Below the pieces are notes generated by a model, which had not been told where the DNA came from, did not search any database, and saw only the letters and a program-made list of their open reading frames with translations. DNA of 13,525 nucleotides from JBFHKO01 sp041595355 (GTDB taxonomy: Bacteria; Pseudomonadota; Gammaproteobacteria; Enterobacterales; Aeromonadaceae): the NCBI GenBank assembly GCA_041595355.1, contig JBFHKO010000049.1, positions 1 through 13,525 of the forward strand. The letters are read 5' to 3'. Each line of letters begins with the position of its first letter. The first letter of the stretch is position 1. The position numbers and the translations under genes were made by a program. Positions 1-7,829 of the stretch are shown in pieces.

Positions 1-684
<684 letters not shown>

Positions 685-700
685 GACTCTACCCTACTCC

Positions 701-1831
701 TTATGCGCGGTACTTCTTGATGAGCTCGATGAAATGGTCAAACAACGGTGCCGCGTCGTGCGGTCCCGGGCTCGCCTCAGGGTGGCCCTGGAAACTGAAG
801 GCCGGCTTGTCGGTGCGATGGATGCCCTGCAGGGAGCCATCGAACAGCGAGGTGTGGGTGACCCGCAGGTTGTCGGGCAGACCGGCCTCGTCCACGGCAA
901 AACCGTGGTTCTGGCTGGTGATCATCACCACGCTGCGATCCAAATCCTTCACAGGGTGGTTGGCACCATGGTGGCCGAACTTCATCTTGACGGTCTTGGC
1001 ACCGGAGGCCAGCCCCAGCAGCTGGTGACCGAGGCAGATGCCGAATACCGGGATCTCGGTTTGCAGGAATGCCTGGATGGCGGCAATGGCGTAATCGCAG
1101 GGCTCGGGATCGCCGGGGCCATTGGAGAGGAAGATGCCATCCGGATTCATGGCCAGCACCTCGGCGGCCGGGGTCTGCGCCGGCACCACGGTCAGGCGGC
1201 AGCCTCTGTCCACCAGCATGCGCAGTATGTTGCGCTTGACGCCGTAGTCATAGGCCACCACGTGATAGGGCAGGTCGGCCGGGGTCACGAATCCCTCGCC
1301 GAGCTGCCAGCTGCCTTCGCTCCAGGCGTAGGGCTCCTTGACGCACACCACCTTGGCCAGATCCATGCCCTTGAGGCCAGGGAAGGCCTTGGCCTCCGCC
1401 AGTGCCTTGGCGGCATCCAGATCCGGACCGGTGAGGATGCAACCGGCCTGGGCGCCCTTCTCACGCAGGATACGGGTCAGCTTGCGGGTATCGATCTCGG
1501 CGATGCCCACCACGTTGTGACGCTTGAGGTACTCGGAGAGGGTCTCCTGGCTGCGGAAGTTGGAGGCCAGCAGCGGCAGGTCGCGGATGATGAGGCCCTG
1601 GGCATGCACGCCGGTGGATTCTTCGTCTTCGCTGTTGGTGCCGGTGTTGCCGATATGGGGATAGGTGAGGGTCACGATTTGGCGGGAATAGGAGGGGTCG
1701 GTCAGAATTTCCTGATACCCCGTCATCGACGTATTGAAGACCACTTCCCCAACGGAACAGCCTTCGGCGCCGATCGAAACGCCTTTAAATACCGTCCCAT
1801 CTTCCAACACTAACAAGGCAGAATGAGTCAA
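701..1831 (-). CDS. carA: Carbamoyl-phosphate synthase small (glutaminase) subunit, TTG start
   Basis: This 376-aa protein is close to the E. coli length of 382. It is the class I glutamine amidotransferase that hydrolyses glutamine and channels ammonia to CarB. The N-terminal CarA domain (MTHSALLVLEDGTVFKG, FNTSMTGYQEILTDPSY) is followed by the amidotransferase domain. The nucleophile is Cys266 in GICLGHQL, with His350 and Glu352 in GHPEASPGPHD. An in-frame ATG at 1895-1897 would add 22 residues without family resemblance. I chose TTG at 1829-1831 because GGAGG (1837-1841) lies 5 nt upstream and homology begins there. E. coli carA is also known to initiate at UUG. The gene is first in the carAB operon. 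An ARG box and promoter elements lie immediately upstream, so ArgR control is expected. Confidence 0.97.
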   Translation of the reverse strand: MTHSALLVLEDGTVFKGVSIGAEGCSVGEVVFNTSMTGYQEILTDPSYSRQIVTLTYPHIGNTGTNSEDEESTGVHAQGLIIRDLPLLASNFRSQETLSEYLKRHNVVGIAEIDTRKLTRILREKGAQAGCILTGPDLDAAKALAEAKAFPGLKGMDLAKVVCVKEPYAWSEGSWQLGEGFVTPADLPYHVVAYDYGVKRNILRMLVDRGCRLTVVPAQTPAAEVLAMNPDGIFLSNGPGDPEPCDYAIAAIQAFLQTEIPVFGICLGHQLLGLASGAKTVKMKFGHHGANHPVKDLDRSVVMITSQNHGFAVDEAGLPDNLRVTHTSLFDGSLQGIHRTDKPAFSFQGHPEASPGPHDAAPLFDHFIELIKKYRA

Positions 1832-1846
1832 GACGACCTCCAAGTC

Positions 1847-1870
1847 ACTGAATTTATATTGAACTTTATA
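1847..1870 (-). promoter_or_regulatory. ARG box overlapping the proximal carA promoter (P2-like)
   Basis: The core at 1849-1862 reads TGAATTTATATTGA and matches 9 of 10 defined bases of the ArgR half-site palindrome TGAAT-N4-ATTCA. On the minus strand two TATAAA hexamers (1853-1858 and 1865-1870) overlap or abut it and could serve as -10 elements. I see no good -35 for either. In E. coli the arginine-regulated P2 promoter of carAB overlaps ARG boxes in the same way. I see only one clear box here; the expected neighbour about 21 bp away is poor on both sides. Confidence 0.6.
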
Positions 1871-1935
1871 TCTGCAAACCGGGCTTTGAGACTGCAAACA
1901 GGGGCAGCTCGCCGCAATCCAGGCAAATTCTGCGC

Positions 1936-1963
1936 ATTCTACCGCAAAATCGGCTCATTTCAA
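1936..1963 (-). promoter_or_regulatory. Upstream sigma-70 promoter of carAB (P1-like)
   Basis: On the minus strand TTGAAA (1958-1963) is followed by a 16-bp spacer and TAGAAT (1936-1941). This is the best -35/-10 pair in the carA upstream region. The predicted transcription start is near 1929, giving a leader of roughly 100 nt. In E. coli carAB the upstream promoter P1 answers to pyrimidines and purines. That this is its counterpart is inferred from position. Confidence 0.55.
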
Positions 1964-2083
1964 CCCGGGATTTCACGGAGTCGGAAATAAAATGCGAAAA
2001 TATTGCATAAATTTTCAATAAATCGGGATCGGAGGAGCGAAGGCAAGACATAACCACATAAATCCGGGCTGTATTCATTTTTA

Positions 2084-2110
2084 TATGACAGACACATTAA
2101 AAATGTCATA
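2084..2110. repeat. Spaced inverted repeat, possible operator upstream of carA
   Basis: TATGACA (2084-2090) and TGTCATA (2104-2110) form perfect 7-bp arms around a 13-bp AT-rich spacer. A second nested dyad, ACATT-AAA-AATGT, lies at 2094-2106. It sits about 120 bp upstream of the P1-like -35 box and is not followed by a U-run, so a protein binding site is likelier than a terminator. The binding protein is unknown. Confidence 0.4.
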
Positions 2111-2284
2111 CAAAAAACAAAAACACTTTAATTTCAATCACTTTAAAAAATAAATACCATCACCAAGCCCGGGTTGGGTGCGCGGTTGCAACGTGATTGA
2201 TACGGTTTTATTGGCTATAAAAAGGATTCATTGGCGTTCACCATAAAACTTCGCCTTTGCGCCTGATTTTCATCCCGCACAGAG

Positions 2285-2305
2285 CCGGCCTGCCTGGCAG
2301 ACCGG
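2285..2305. repeat. GC-rich 21-bp hairpin downstream of nlpI
   Basis: On the minus strand CCGGTCTGCC and GGCAGGCCGG flank a central A, giving nine stem pairs (one G-U) and a 3-nt loop. It lies 66 bp past the nlpI stop. No U-run follows on either strand, so it is not a standard intrinsic terminator. It could protect the nlpI mRNA 3' end or act with Rho. Confidence 0.4.
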
Positions 2306-2370
2306 TTGCGTGCGCAAAGTTTAGGCAAGGTCGGCCGCGCCGGCAAGGTGCCGCCACCGCCTGCGCCCTC

Positions 2371-3285
2371 TCAGAGCGACTCCTCCTCCTGCTGGGGCTC
2401 CAGCAGTTGCAGCTCCAGCATGGCGTAACGATGCTCAATGAAGTCATAGACATTGCTGGACAAGGCCAGCCTGAAATAGGTGGCCGCCAGGGCCGGTTGC
2501 TGCTCGGCCTGGGCGCGCTTGCCCAGATAGAAGTAGGCTTCGCACAGTCGCTCGGCCAGCTCGCGATTGTCCTTGGCACTGGCGGGGAGCGCCTGCAGGA
2601 AGGGCTCGCTGCGCTGCTGCCCGGCATAGACGGCCACGATATCCCAGCCCCACTCCTCGCCGCTGCGTTGGGCATAGCGGCGCTGCAGATCCCGCAGCGC
2701 CTGCTTGGCATCCAGCTGCGCCTCGGCGAAATAGAGCCACAACACCCGGTAGGGATCCTCGGGCTTGCGGCGGTAGAATTCGGACAGGTCCTTGACCGCC
2801 AGCGCGGGTCGATGGCCGTAGTAGAGGGCGATACCGCGATTCAGGTAGGCATAATCGTAATCGGAGGAAAGCTCCAGCGCCGAGTCGAAGGCATCATAGG
2901 CCTCGTCGAAGCTCTGCTGCTGGGTCAGATAGACGCCGATGAAGTTATAGGCTTCGGCAAAGTCGGGCCGCTCGCGCAGGGCGCGGTTGAAGTCGATGCG
3001 GGCCATGGTGCGCAGCCCCACCCGATCAAACACCACGCCGCGCTCATAGTAGAGCTCGGCCCGCTGTTCGGGATTCAGATCTTCGGTCCCCAGCAACTGC
3101 CCCAGCCGCGCCAACGCCAGCTCGCTCTGAAAGGAGACCTGCAAAGGGGTGGCCAGTACCAGATCCTGAGGCGCGAGCAGGGGCGCCTCAGGCGGCGCCC
3201 CGCCCCCCTGCAGGCCACTGCAGCCTGCCAGCAACAACAGCGAACCGGCGCGCAGACCGCGCCACAACGTATTCCACACTTCCAA
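2371..3285 (-). CDS. nlpI: Lipoprotein NlpI, TPR-repeat adaptor for peptidoglycan enzymes
   Basis: This 304-aa protein (E. coli NlpI has 294) carries a lipoprotein signal LLLLAGC with lipidated Cys22. Ser follows it, so outer-membrane sorting is expected. A Pro/Gly-rich linker (25-40) leads into TPR-like helices at about 77-108, 111-142 and 145-176, with more helical repeats toward 247-290. Conserved blocks include YERGVVFDRVGL, LNRGIALYYG, EEWGWDI and EHRYAMLEL. NlpI is an outer-membrane scaffold that presents the endopeptidase MepS to the protease Prc. TTG at 3283-3285 was chosen because GGAG lies 6 nt upstream; GTG at 3277-3279 is the alternative. The longer frame from ATG 3349-3351 would begin inside the predicted -35 box and delay the signal peptide. 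In E. coli nlpI follows pnp; here it stands alone between secF and carA. Confidence 0.93.
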   Translation of the reverse strand: MEVWNTLWRGLRAGSLLLLAGCSGLQGGGAPPEAPLLAPQDLVLATPLQVSFQSELALARLGQLLGTEDLNPEQRAELYYERGVVFDRVGLRTMARIDFNRALRERPDFAEAYNFIGVYLTQQQSFDEAYDAFDSALELSSDYDYAYLNRGIALYYGHRPALAVKDLSEFYRRKPEDPYRVLWLYFAEAQLDAKQALRDLQRRYAQRSGEEWGWDIVAVYAGQQRSEPFLQALPASAKDNRELAERLCEAYFYLGKRAQAEQQPALAATYFRLALSSNVYDFIEHRYAMLELQLLEPQQEEESL

Positions 3286-3322
3286 GGAGCGCTCCGCAAA
3301 CCCAAACAGGCCCGATCCCGTT

Positions 3323-3351
3323 ATGTTACGGGCGGGCACGCCATTTGTCAT
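3323..3351 (-). promoter_or_regulatory. Predicted sigma-70 promoter of nlpI
   Basis: On the minus strand ATGACA (3346-3351; 5 of 6 to TTGACA) is followed by 17 bp and TAACAT (3323-3328; 4 of 6 to TATAAT). The start would fall near 3316, about 30 nt before the TTG start codon. It follows the secF terminator, which makes nlpI its own transcription unit. Confidence 0.5.
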
Positions 3352-3412
3352 TCATTGTTCCCCTACGCCGCCAAGAAGTGTCGACTGCCCACGGACACGC
3401 CTGTCACCACAC

Positions 3413-3441
3413 AAAAAAAAGAGCGCCGAGTGGCGCTCTTT
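3413..3441 (-). terminator. Intrinsic terminator of the queA-tgt-yajC-secD-secF operon
   Basis: On the minus strand AAAGAGCGCC, loop ACTC and GGCGCTCTTT form a perfect 10-bp stem. With the stem's own three Ts there are eight T in a row (3413-3420). It starts 22 bp after the secF stop codon. Confidence 0.92.
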
Positions 3442-3463
3442 GAATCGATTATCGGATGGTCGG

Positions 3464-4405
3464 TCACTGAGGCTTCTGGTCGGCGCCTTCCTTTTCCACC
3501 ACCACCAGCAGCAGATCTTCCCGCTGTACCTTGAGGTACATGGCCCAGGCGCTGGCCACATAGATGGAGGAGTAGGTACCAAAGCCGATGCCGATGAGCA
3601 GGGCCATGGCGAAGTAGTGGATGAGCGGGCCCCCCATCACGAACAGCGCCACCACGGTGAACAGGGTGGTGCCCGAGGTGATCAGGGTACGGCTCAGGGT
3701 TTCGGTCATGGAGATGTCGATGATGCGTACCATCTCCTCCTTGCGCAGCCGGCGGGCATTCTCCCGCACCCGATCGAACACTACTATGGTGTCGTTCAGG
3801 GAGTAGCCCACCACCGTCAGCACCGCCGCCAGCACCGTCAGATCGAACTCGAACTGGAACCAGGAGAAGACGCCTACGGTGACCAGCACGTCATGGGCCA
3901 GGGACATGACCGCGCCGGTGGCCATGCGCCACTCGAAGCGCATGGCGATGTAGCCGAGGATACAGGCCAGGGCCGCGACTATGGCCAGGAAGCCGTTCTG
4001 CGCCAGCTCCTCGCCCACTGCCGGCCCCACGAACTCCACCCGGTTCAGGGTGGCATCAGGGGCCAGTTGCCTGGCGGCCGCCATCACTATGCTGCCGATC
4101 TGCTGCTGATCCACGCCGGATTTCGGCGCCAGACGCACCAGCACGTCACGGGTGGAGCCGAAGTGCTGGATCACCGCCCCCCGGATGCCGCTCGCCTCCA
4201 GGGCGCTGCGCATCTGGGGCAGCTCGGCCGGCTGGGCGAAGCCGACCTCGACGATGGTGCCGCCGGTGAAGTCCAGCCCCCAGTTCAGGCCTCGGGTCGC
4301 CAGACTGCCGATGGAGAGCAGGATCAGGATCAAGGAGACGATGCTTGCCTGCTTGGCCATGCGCATGAACGGGATGATGTATCCCGGCTTTAGCAATTGA
4401 AACAT
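3464..4405 (-). CDS. secF: Protein translocase subunit SecF
   Basis: This 313-aa inner-membrane protein (E. coli 323) pairs with SecD to drive late steps of Sec-dependent export using the proton gradient. The first membrane helix (about 20-38) is followed by the periplasmic head with NWGLDFTGGTIVEVGF (41-56). Five more helices lie at about 139-156, 164-183, 188-209, 242-261 and 266-288. The signature YSLNDTIVVFDRVREN is at 201-216. Arg239 in LSRTLITSG probably matches the Arg implicated in proton transport in E. coli SecF; that alignment is from memory. The ATG at 4403-4405 has GAGGG about 7 nt upstream, and the gap to the secD stop is 10 bp. It is the last gene of the operon, followed by a strong terminator. 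Confidence 0.97.
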   Translation of the reverse strand: MFQLLKPGYIIPFMRMAKQASIVSLILILLSIGSLATRGLNWGLDFTGGTIVEVGFAQPAELPQMRSALEASGIRGAVIQHFGSTRDVLVRLAPKSGVDQQQIGSIVMAAARQLAPDATLNRVEFVGPAVGEELAQNGFLAIVAALACILGYIAMRFEWRMATGAVMSLAHDVLVTVGVFSWFQFEFDLTVLAAVLTVVGYSLNDTIVVFDRVRENARRLRKEEMVRIIDISMTETLSRTLITSGTTLFTVVALFVMGGPLIHYFAMALLIGIGFGTYSSIYVASAWAMYLKVQREDLLLVVVEKEGADQKPQ

Positions 4406-4415
4406 GACACTTCCC

Positions 4416-6269
4416 TCAAATGGAGAGCCTGGTCAGGCGCTTGCCGCCCCACAGCAGGTTGACGATGGCCCGGCTGACGGTGATGGCGGTGAACATGGAG
4501 CAGAGAATGCCGATCATCAGCACCAGCGCGAAGCCACGCACCGAGCCCGAACCCACCGCAAACAGGATGAAGGCGGTGATCAGGGTGGTGATGTTGGAGT
4601 CGGCAATGGTACCGAAGGCACGATCGTACCCCATGTGGATGGTCTGCTGCACACTGCGTCCCAGCCGCAGCTCTTCGCGGATACGCTCGTAGATCAGCAC
4701 GTTGGCATCCACCGCCATGCCCAGCGTCAGCACGATACCGGCGATGCCCGGCAAGGTCATGGTGGCGCCGGGGATCATCGACATGACCCCCACCAGCAGC
4801 ACCACGTTGAACAGCAGGGCAAAGTTGGCCACCAGGCCGAATTTGCGGTAGTAGGCCAGCATGAACAGCATCAGTGCCAGGCTGCCCACCGCCAGTGCCT
4901 GCACACCATTTTCGATGTTCTGCTGACCCAGGCTCGGGCCTATGGTGCGCTCTTCGACTATCTGGATGGGCGCGATCAGGGCCCCGGCACGCAGCAGCAG
5001 CGCCAGGTTATGGGCCTCCTGGGCATTGTCGATACCGGTGATGCGGAAGCTGCTCCCCAGGCGCGACTGTATGGTGGCGACGTTGATCACCTCCTCCTGC
5101 TTGCGGAAGCGGCGCTTGCCATCCGCGCCCGGCTCACCCACAGGCTTGAACTCGATGAACACCGTGGCCATGGACTTGCCGACGCTGTCCTTGGTGAAGG
5201 AGGACATCTTGGTGCCACCCTGGCCATCCAGCTCGATATTGACCTGGGGACGGCTGTACTCGTCAAGGCCCGACTGGGCATTGATGATGTGGTTGCCGGT
5301 CAGGATCACCCGCTTTTGCAACACCACCGGCTGACCGTTCTTGTCGCTGTAGAGCTGGGTATTGGGCGGCACCCGTCCGGCCAGGGCACTCTGCAGATCG
5401 GCCGTCTCATCCACCAGGCGGAATTCCAGGGTCGCCGTGGCACCCAGTATCTCCTTGGCGCGGGCGGTATCCTGAATGCCGGGCAGCTCCACCACGATGC
5501 GCTCGGAGCCCTGACGCTGCACCAGCGGCTCGGCCACCCCGAGCTCGTTGACCCGGTTGCGGATGATGGTGATGTTCTGCTCCAGAGCGTAGTCCTTGGT
5601 CTCCTTGAGCTTGGCATCGCTCATGACAGCCCGGATCCAGAATTGCCCCTTGGCGTCATAGTCGCTCAGCAGCAGATCGGCATGCTGCTTTCTGAGCAGC
5701 GCCATCCCTTGCTGCCGATCGCCCTGATCGCGAAAGGCCACCAGCACGGCCTCGCCCTCCCGGCGCACGCCGGCATAGCGGATCTTCTGCTCACGCAGCT
5801 CGGCCCGGAAATCCAGCACCAGTTGATCCTGGGCCTTGCCGATGGCTTCGGCCATGTCCACCTCCATCAGGAAGTGGACCCCACCGCGCAGATCCAGCCC
5901 CAGCTTGAGGGGACCGGCACCAATGGCGGTCAGCCAGGCCGGGGTGGCCGGCGCCAGGTTCAGGGCGGTGATGAACTGTTCGCCCAGCGCCTCGGCCACC
6001 AGGTCCCGGGCACGCAGCTGATCCTCGGTGTTATCGAACCGCACCAGGATCAACCCGTTCTCCAGCAGCGCCGACTTGGGCTTGAGACCGGCCTCATCCA
6101 GCGTGCTCTTGATGCTCTCCAGGGTCTCCAGCTTGACCTCATGGCCCCGGGTTGCCGACACTTGCAGCGCCGGATCCTCACCATACAAATTCGGCGCTGA
6201 ATACAGGGTCCCGATGATGACCACCAGGCACACCAGCAGGTTTTTCCACAGCGGGTACCGATTTAACAC
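4416..6269 (-). CDS. secD: Protein translocase subunit SecD, GTG start
   Basis: This 617-aa protein (E. coli 615) forms the SecDF complex with SecF and associates with YajC and SecYEG. It opens MLNRYPLWKN with a membrane helix at about 9-27. The periplasmic region includes GLDLRGGVHFLMEVD (124-138), then come five further helices from about 456 to 605. The highly conserved LPGIAGIVLTLGMAVDANV block lies in the fourth helix; its Asp521 matches the Asp (519 in E. coli) proposed to carry protons. The start is GTG at 6267-6269 with GAGGA 8 nt upstream; homology begins exactly there. It follows yajC by 21 bp and precedes secF by 10 bp. Confidence 0.98.
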   Translation of the reverse strand: MLNRYPLWKNLLVCLVVIIGTLYSAPNLYGEDPALQVSATRGHEVKLETLESIKSTLDEAGLKPKSALLENGLILVRFDNTEDQLRARDLVAEALGEQFITALNLAPATPAWLTAIGAGPLKLGLDLRGGVHFLMEVDMAEAIGKAQDQLVLDFRAELREQKIRYAGVRREGEAVLVAFRDQGDRQQGMALLRKQHADLLLSDYDAKGQFWIRAVMSDAKLKETKDYALEQNITIIRNRVNELGVAEPLVQRQGSERIVVELPGIQDTARAKEILGATATLEFRLVDETADLQSALAGRVPPNTQLYSDKNGQPVVLQKRVILTGNHIINAQSGLDEYSRPQVNIELDGQGGTKMSSFTKDSVGKSMATVFIEFKPVGEPGADGKRRFRKQEEVINVATIQSRLGSSFRITGIDNAQEAHNLALLLRAGALIAPIQIVEERTIGPSLGQQNIENGVQALAVGSLALMLFMLAYYRKFGLVANFALLFNVVLLVGVMSMIPGATMTLPGIAGIVLTLGMAVDANVLIYERIREELRLGRSVQQTIHMGYDRAFGTIADSNITTLITAFILFAVGSGSVRGFALVLMIGILCSMFTAITVSRAIVNLLWGGKRLTRLSI

Positions 6270-6290
6270 GGCTCTATTCCTCGATGGGAC

Positions 6291-6626
6291 TTACAGGGAT
6301 TGAAGGGTGCCCTTGGGCAGGACGGCAGTCACGAAGTCCTTCTTGATGGTGATCTGGGTCTGCTCGTTCAGGGCCAGCACCAGGTAATCGTTGTCGGTCG
6401 CCACCTTGGCGATCTTGCCCACCAGACCACCGGAGGTCAGCACCTCGTCGCCCTTGCTCAGGGCGGCCATCAGGGCCTTGTGCTGCTTGGCGCGCTTGGA
6501 CTGGGGACGGAAGATCATGAAATAGAAGATCAGGCCGAACACGGCAAACATGATGAGGGTTTCCAGACCGCCAGCGCCCGGGGAGGCGGTACCGACTTCT
6601 GCATAGGCATTGGAGATGATAGACAT
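6291..6626 (-). CDS. yajC: Sec translocase accessory protein YajC
   Basis: This 111-aa single-pass inner-membrane protein (E. coli 110) associates with SecDF. A short periplasmic N-terminus rich in Gly and Ala leads to one membrane helix at about 21-39 (ending FYFMIFRPQ). A cytoplasmic basic region (KRAKQHK) and a small beta-rich domain with GDEVLTSGGLVGKIAKV follow. The FRPQ-K junction is typical of the family. The ATG at 6624-6626 has GAGGA 7 nt upstream. It sits 27 bp after tgt and 21 bp before secD, in the classic order, with no room for a separate promoter. Its molecular role is still not well defined in any organism. Confidence 0.97.
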   Translation of the reverse strand: MSIISNAYAEVGTASPGAGGLETLIMFAVFGLIFYFMIFRPQSKRAKQHKALMAALSKGDEVLTSGGLVGKIAKVATDNDYLVLALNEQTQITIKKDFVTAVLPKGTLQSL

Positions 6627-6653
6627 GGTGATTTCCTCGTTAGTGTTGAGTTG

Positions 6654-7781
6654 TTATTCGTCAGCCAGTGGCGGCACGGCACGGTCCAGCCGCTGGTAGA
6701 AGTCCGCCACGAAGGCGTCTAATGTACCTGCATCGATCGCGTCCCGCAAACCCTGCATCAGGCGCTGGTAATAGCGCAGGTTGTGGACGGTATTCAGGCG
6801 GGCGCCCAGGATTTCGTTGCAGCGATCCAGATGATGCAGGTAGGCGCGTGAATAGTGCCGGCAGGTGTAGCAGTCGCACTCGGCATCCAGCGGGCGGGTA
6901 TCTTCCCGGTGCTGGGCATTGCGGATCTTGACCACGCCATTGCTGGTGAACAGGTGGCCGTTGCGGGCATTGCGGGTCGGCATCACGCAGTCGAACATGT
7001 CGACCCCGCGGCGAACCCCCTCCACCAGATCCTCCGGCTTGCCGACCCCCATCAGGTAGCGTGGCTTGTCCTCGGGGATGCGCGGACAGACGTGCTCCAG
7101 GATACGGTGCATGTCCTCCTTGGGCTCGCCGACGGCCAGACCGCCGACGGCATAGCCATCGAAGCCAATCTCGAGCAGCCCTGCCAAGGAGAGGTCGCGC
7201 AGATCCTCATAGACACCGCCCTGGATGATGCCGAACAGGGCATTGCCGTTTTCCAGCCCGTCATGGCGATCCCGCGAGCGGCGCGCCCAGCGCAGGGACA
7301 TCTCCATGGACTTCTTGGCTACCTCCCAGGTGGCCGGATAGGGGGTGCATTCATCGAAGATCATCACCACGTCGGAGCCCAGATCGTGCTGGATCTCCAT
7401 GGAGCCTTCGGGGGAGAGGAAGATCTTCTCGCCATTGACGGGATTGCGAAAATGAACCCCCTCTTCGGTGATCTTGCGGATATCGCCGAGGCTGAAGACC
7501 TGGAAGCCGCCGGAATCGGTGAGGATGGGCCCCTGCCAGTTCATGAAGCCGTGCAGATCGCCGTGCTTGCGCATCACCGCCTGGCCGGGACGCAGCCACA
7601 GATGGAAGGTGTTGCCGAGCAGGATCTGGGCCCCGGTATCGCGGACTTCCTCAGGGGTCATGCCCTTGACGGTACCGTAGGTGCCCACCGGCATGAAAGC
7701 CGGCGTCTCCACCACGCCGCGCTCGAAGACCAGGCGACCGCGACGCGCACGCCCCTGGGTGGTTTTCAGTTCAAACTTCAT
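6654..7781 (-). CDS. tgt: tRNA-guanine(34) transglycosylase
   Basis: This 375-aa protein has the same length as E. coli Tgt. It swaps guanine 34 in the anticodon of GUN tRNAs (Asp, Asn, His, Tyr) for preQ1, the committing step of queuosine insertion. All key residues are present: Asp89 in LTDSGGFQ, the nucleophile Asp264 in DMFDCVMPTRNARNG, and the zinc ligands Cys302, Cys304, Cys307 and His333. The substrate-pocket blocks GIIQGG and VGGLAVGEP are also intact. The ATG at 7779-7781 has GAGG only 4 nt upstream, and a 6-bp stem-loop lies just before that site. It lies 48 bp downstream of queA, whose product acts on the preQ1-tRNA that Tgt makes. Confidence 0.98.
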   Translation of the reverse strand: MKFELKTTQGRARRGRLVFERGVVETPAFMPVGTYGTVKGMTPEEVRDTGAQILLGNTFHLWLRPGQAVMRKHGDLHGFMNWQGPILTDSGGFQVFSLGDIRKITEEGVHFRNPVNGEKIFLSPEGSMEIQHDLGSDVVMIFDECTPYPATWEVAKKSMEMSLRWARRSRDRHDGLENGNALFGIIQGGVYEDLRDLSLAGLLEIGFDGYAVGGLAVGEPKEDMHRILEHVCPRIPEDKPRYLMGVGKPEDLVEGVRRGVDMFDCVMPTRNARNGHLFTSNGVVKIRNAQHREDTRPLDAECDCYTCRHYSRAYLHHLDRCNEILGARLNTVHNLRYYQRLMQGLRDAIDAGTLDAFVADFYQRLDRAVPPLADE

Positions 7782-7792
7782 ACGACCTCGTT

Positions 7793-7811
7793 GTCGGAGA
7801 CACAGTCCGAC
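7793..7811. repeat. Stem-loop in the queA-tgt gap next to the tgt ribosome binding site
   Basis: GTCGGA (7793-7798) and TCCGAC (7806-7811) form perfect 6-bp arms around a 7-nt loop. In the queA-tgt mRNA the stem would end 3 nt before the GAGG of tgt. No U-run follows, so it is not a terminator. It could tune tgt translation or mark an RNA processing site; this is inference. Confidence 0.4.
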
Positions 7812-7829
7812 GCTATGAATGGCAGGCGC

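Larger units (their letters stand above)
1832..2370. other. 539-bp AT-rich control region between nlpI and carA
   Basis: No convincing gene lies here. The 70-codon minus-strand frame at 1866-2078 has no ribosome binding site or family resemblance. The part nearest carA holds the ARG box and two promoter candidates. The middle (about 2050-2160) is markedly AT-rich compared with its GC-rich surroundings and contains a spaced dyad at 2084-2110. The end near nlpI holds a hairpin at 2285-2305 and an 8-bp direct repeat GGCAAGGT at 2324-2331 and 2342-2349. Long AT-rich upstream regions that bind architectural proteins are known at E. coli carAB. No textbook IHF site was found, and there is no clear intrinsic terminator with a U-run for nlpI. 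Confidence 0.6.

Noticed and set aside
1992..2008. ATGC...GCAT dyad near carA, considered as a PurR box
   Set aside because: It spans 17 bp with an odd centre and lacks the central CG and several consensus bases of the 16-bp PurR site.
2004..2017. TGCATAAATTTTCA, considered as a second ARG box
   Set aside because: It matches 8 of 10 bases but lies about 155 bp from the first box and upstream of P1, not in the usual paired position. AT-rich chance match is likely.
1866..2078. 70-codon minus-strand frame in the carA leader, considered as a leader peptide
   Set aside because: There is no Shine-Dalgarno, no run of Arg or other regulatory codons, and no attenuator hairpin before carA.
4404..6200. 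598-codon plus-strand frame opposite secD
   Set aside because: It is exactly opposite a clear secD, is rich in His, Gln and Gly as antisense frames of GC-rich genes are, and has no recognisable domain.
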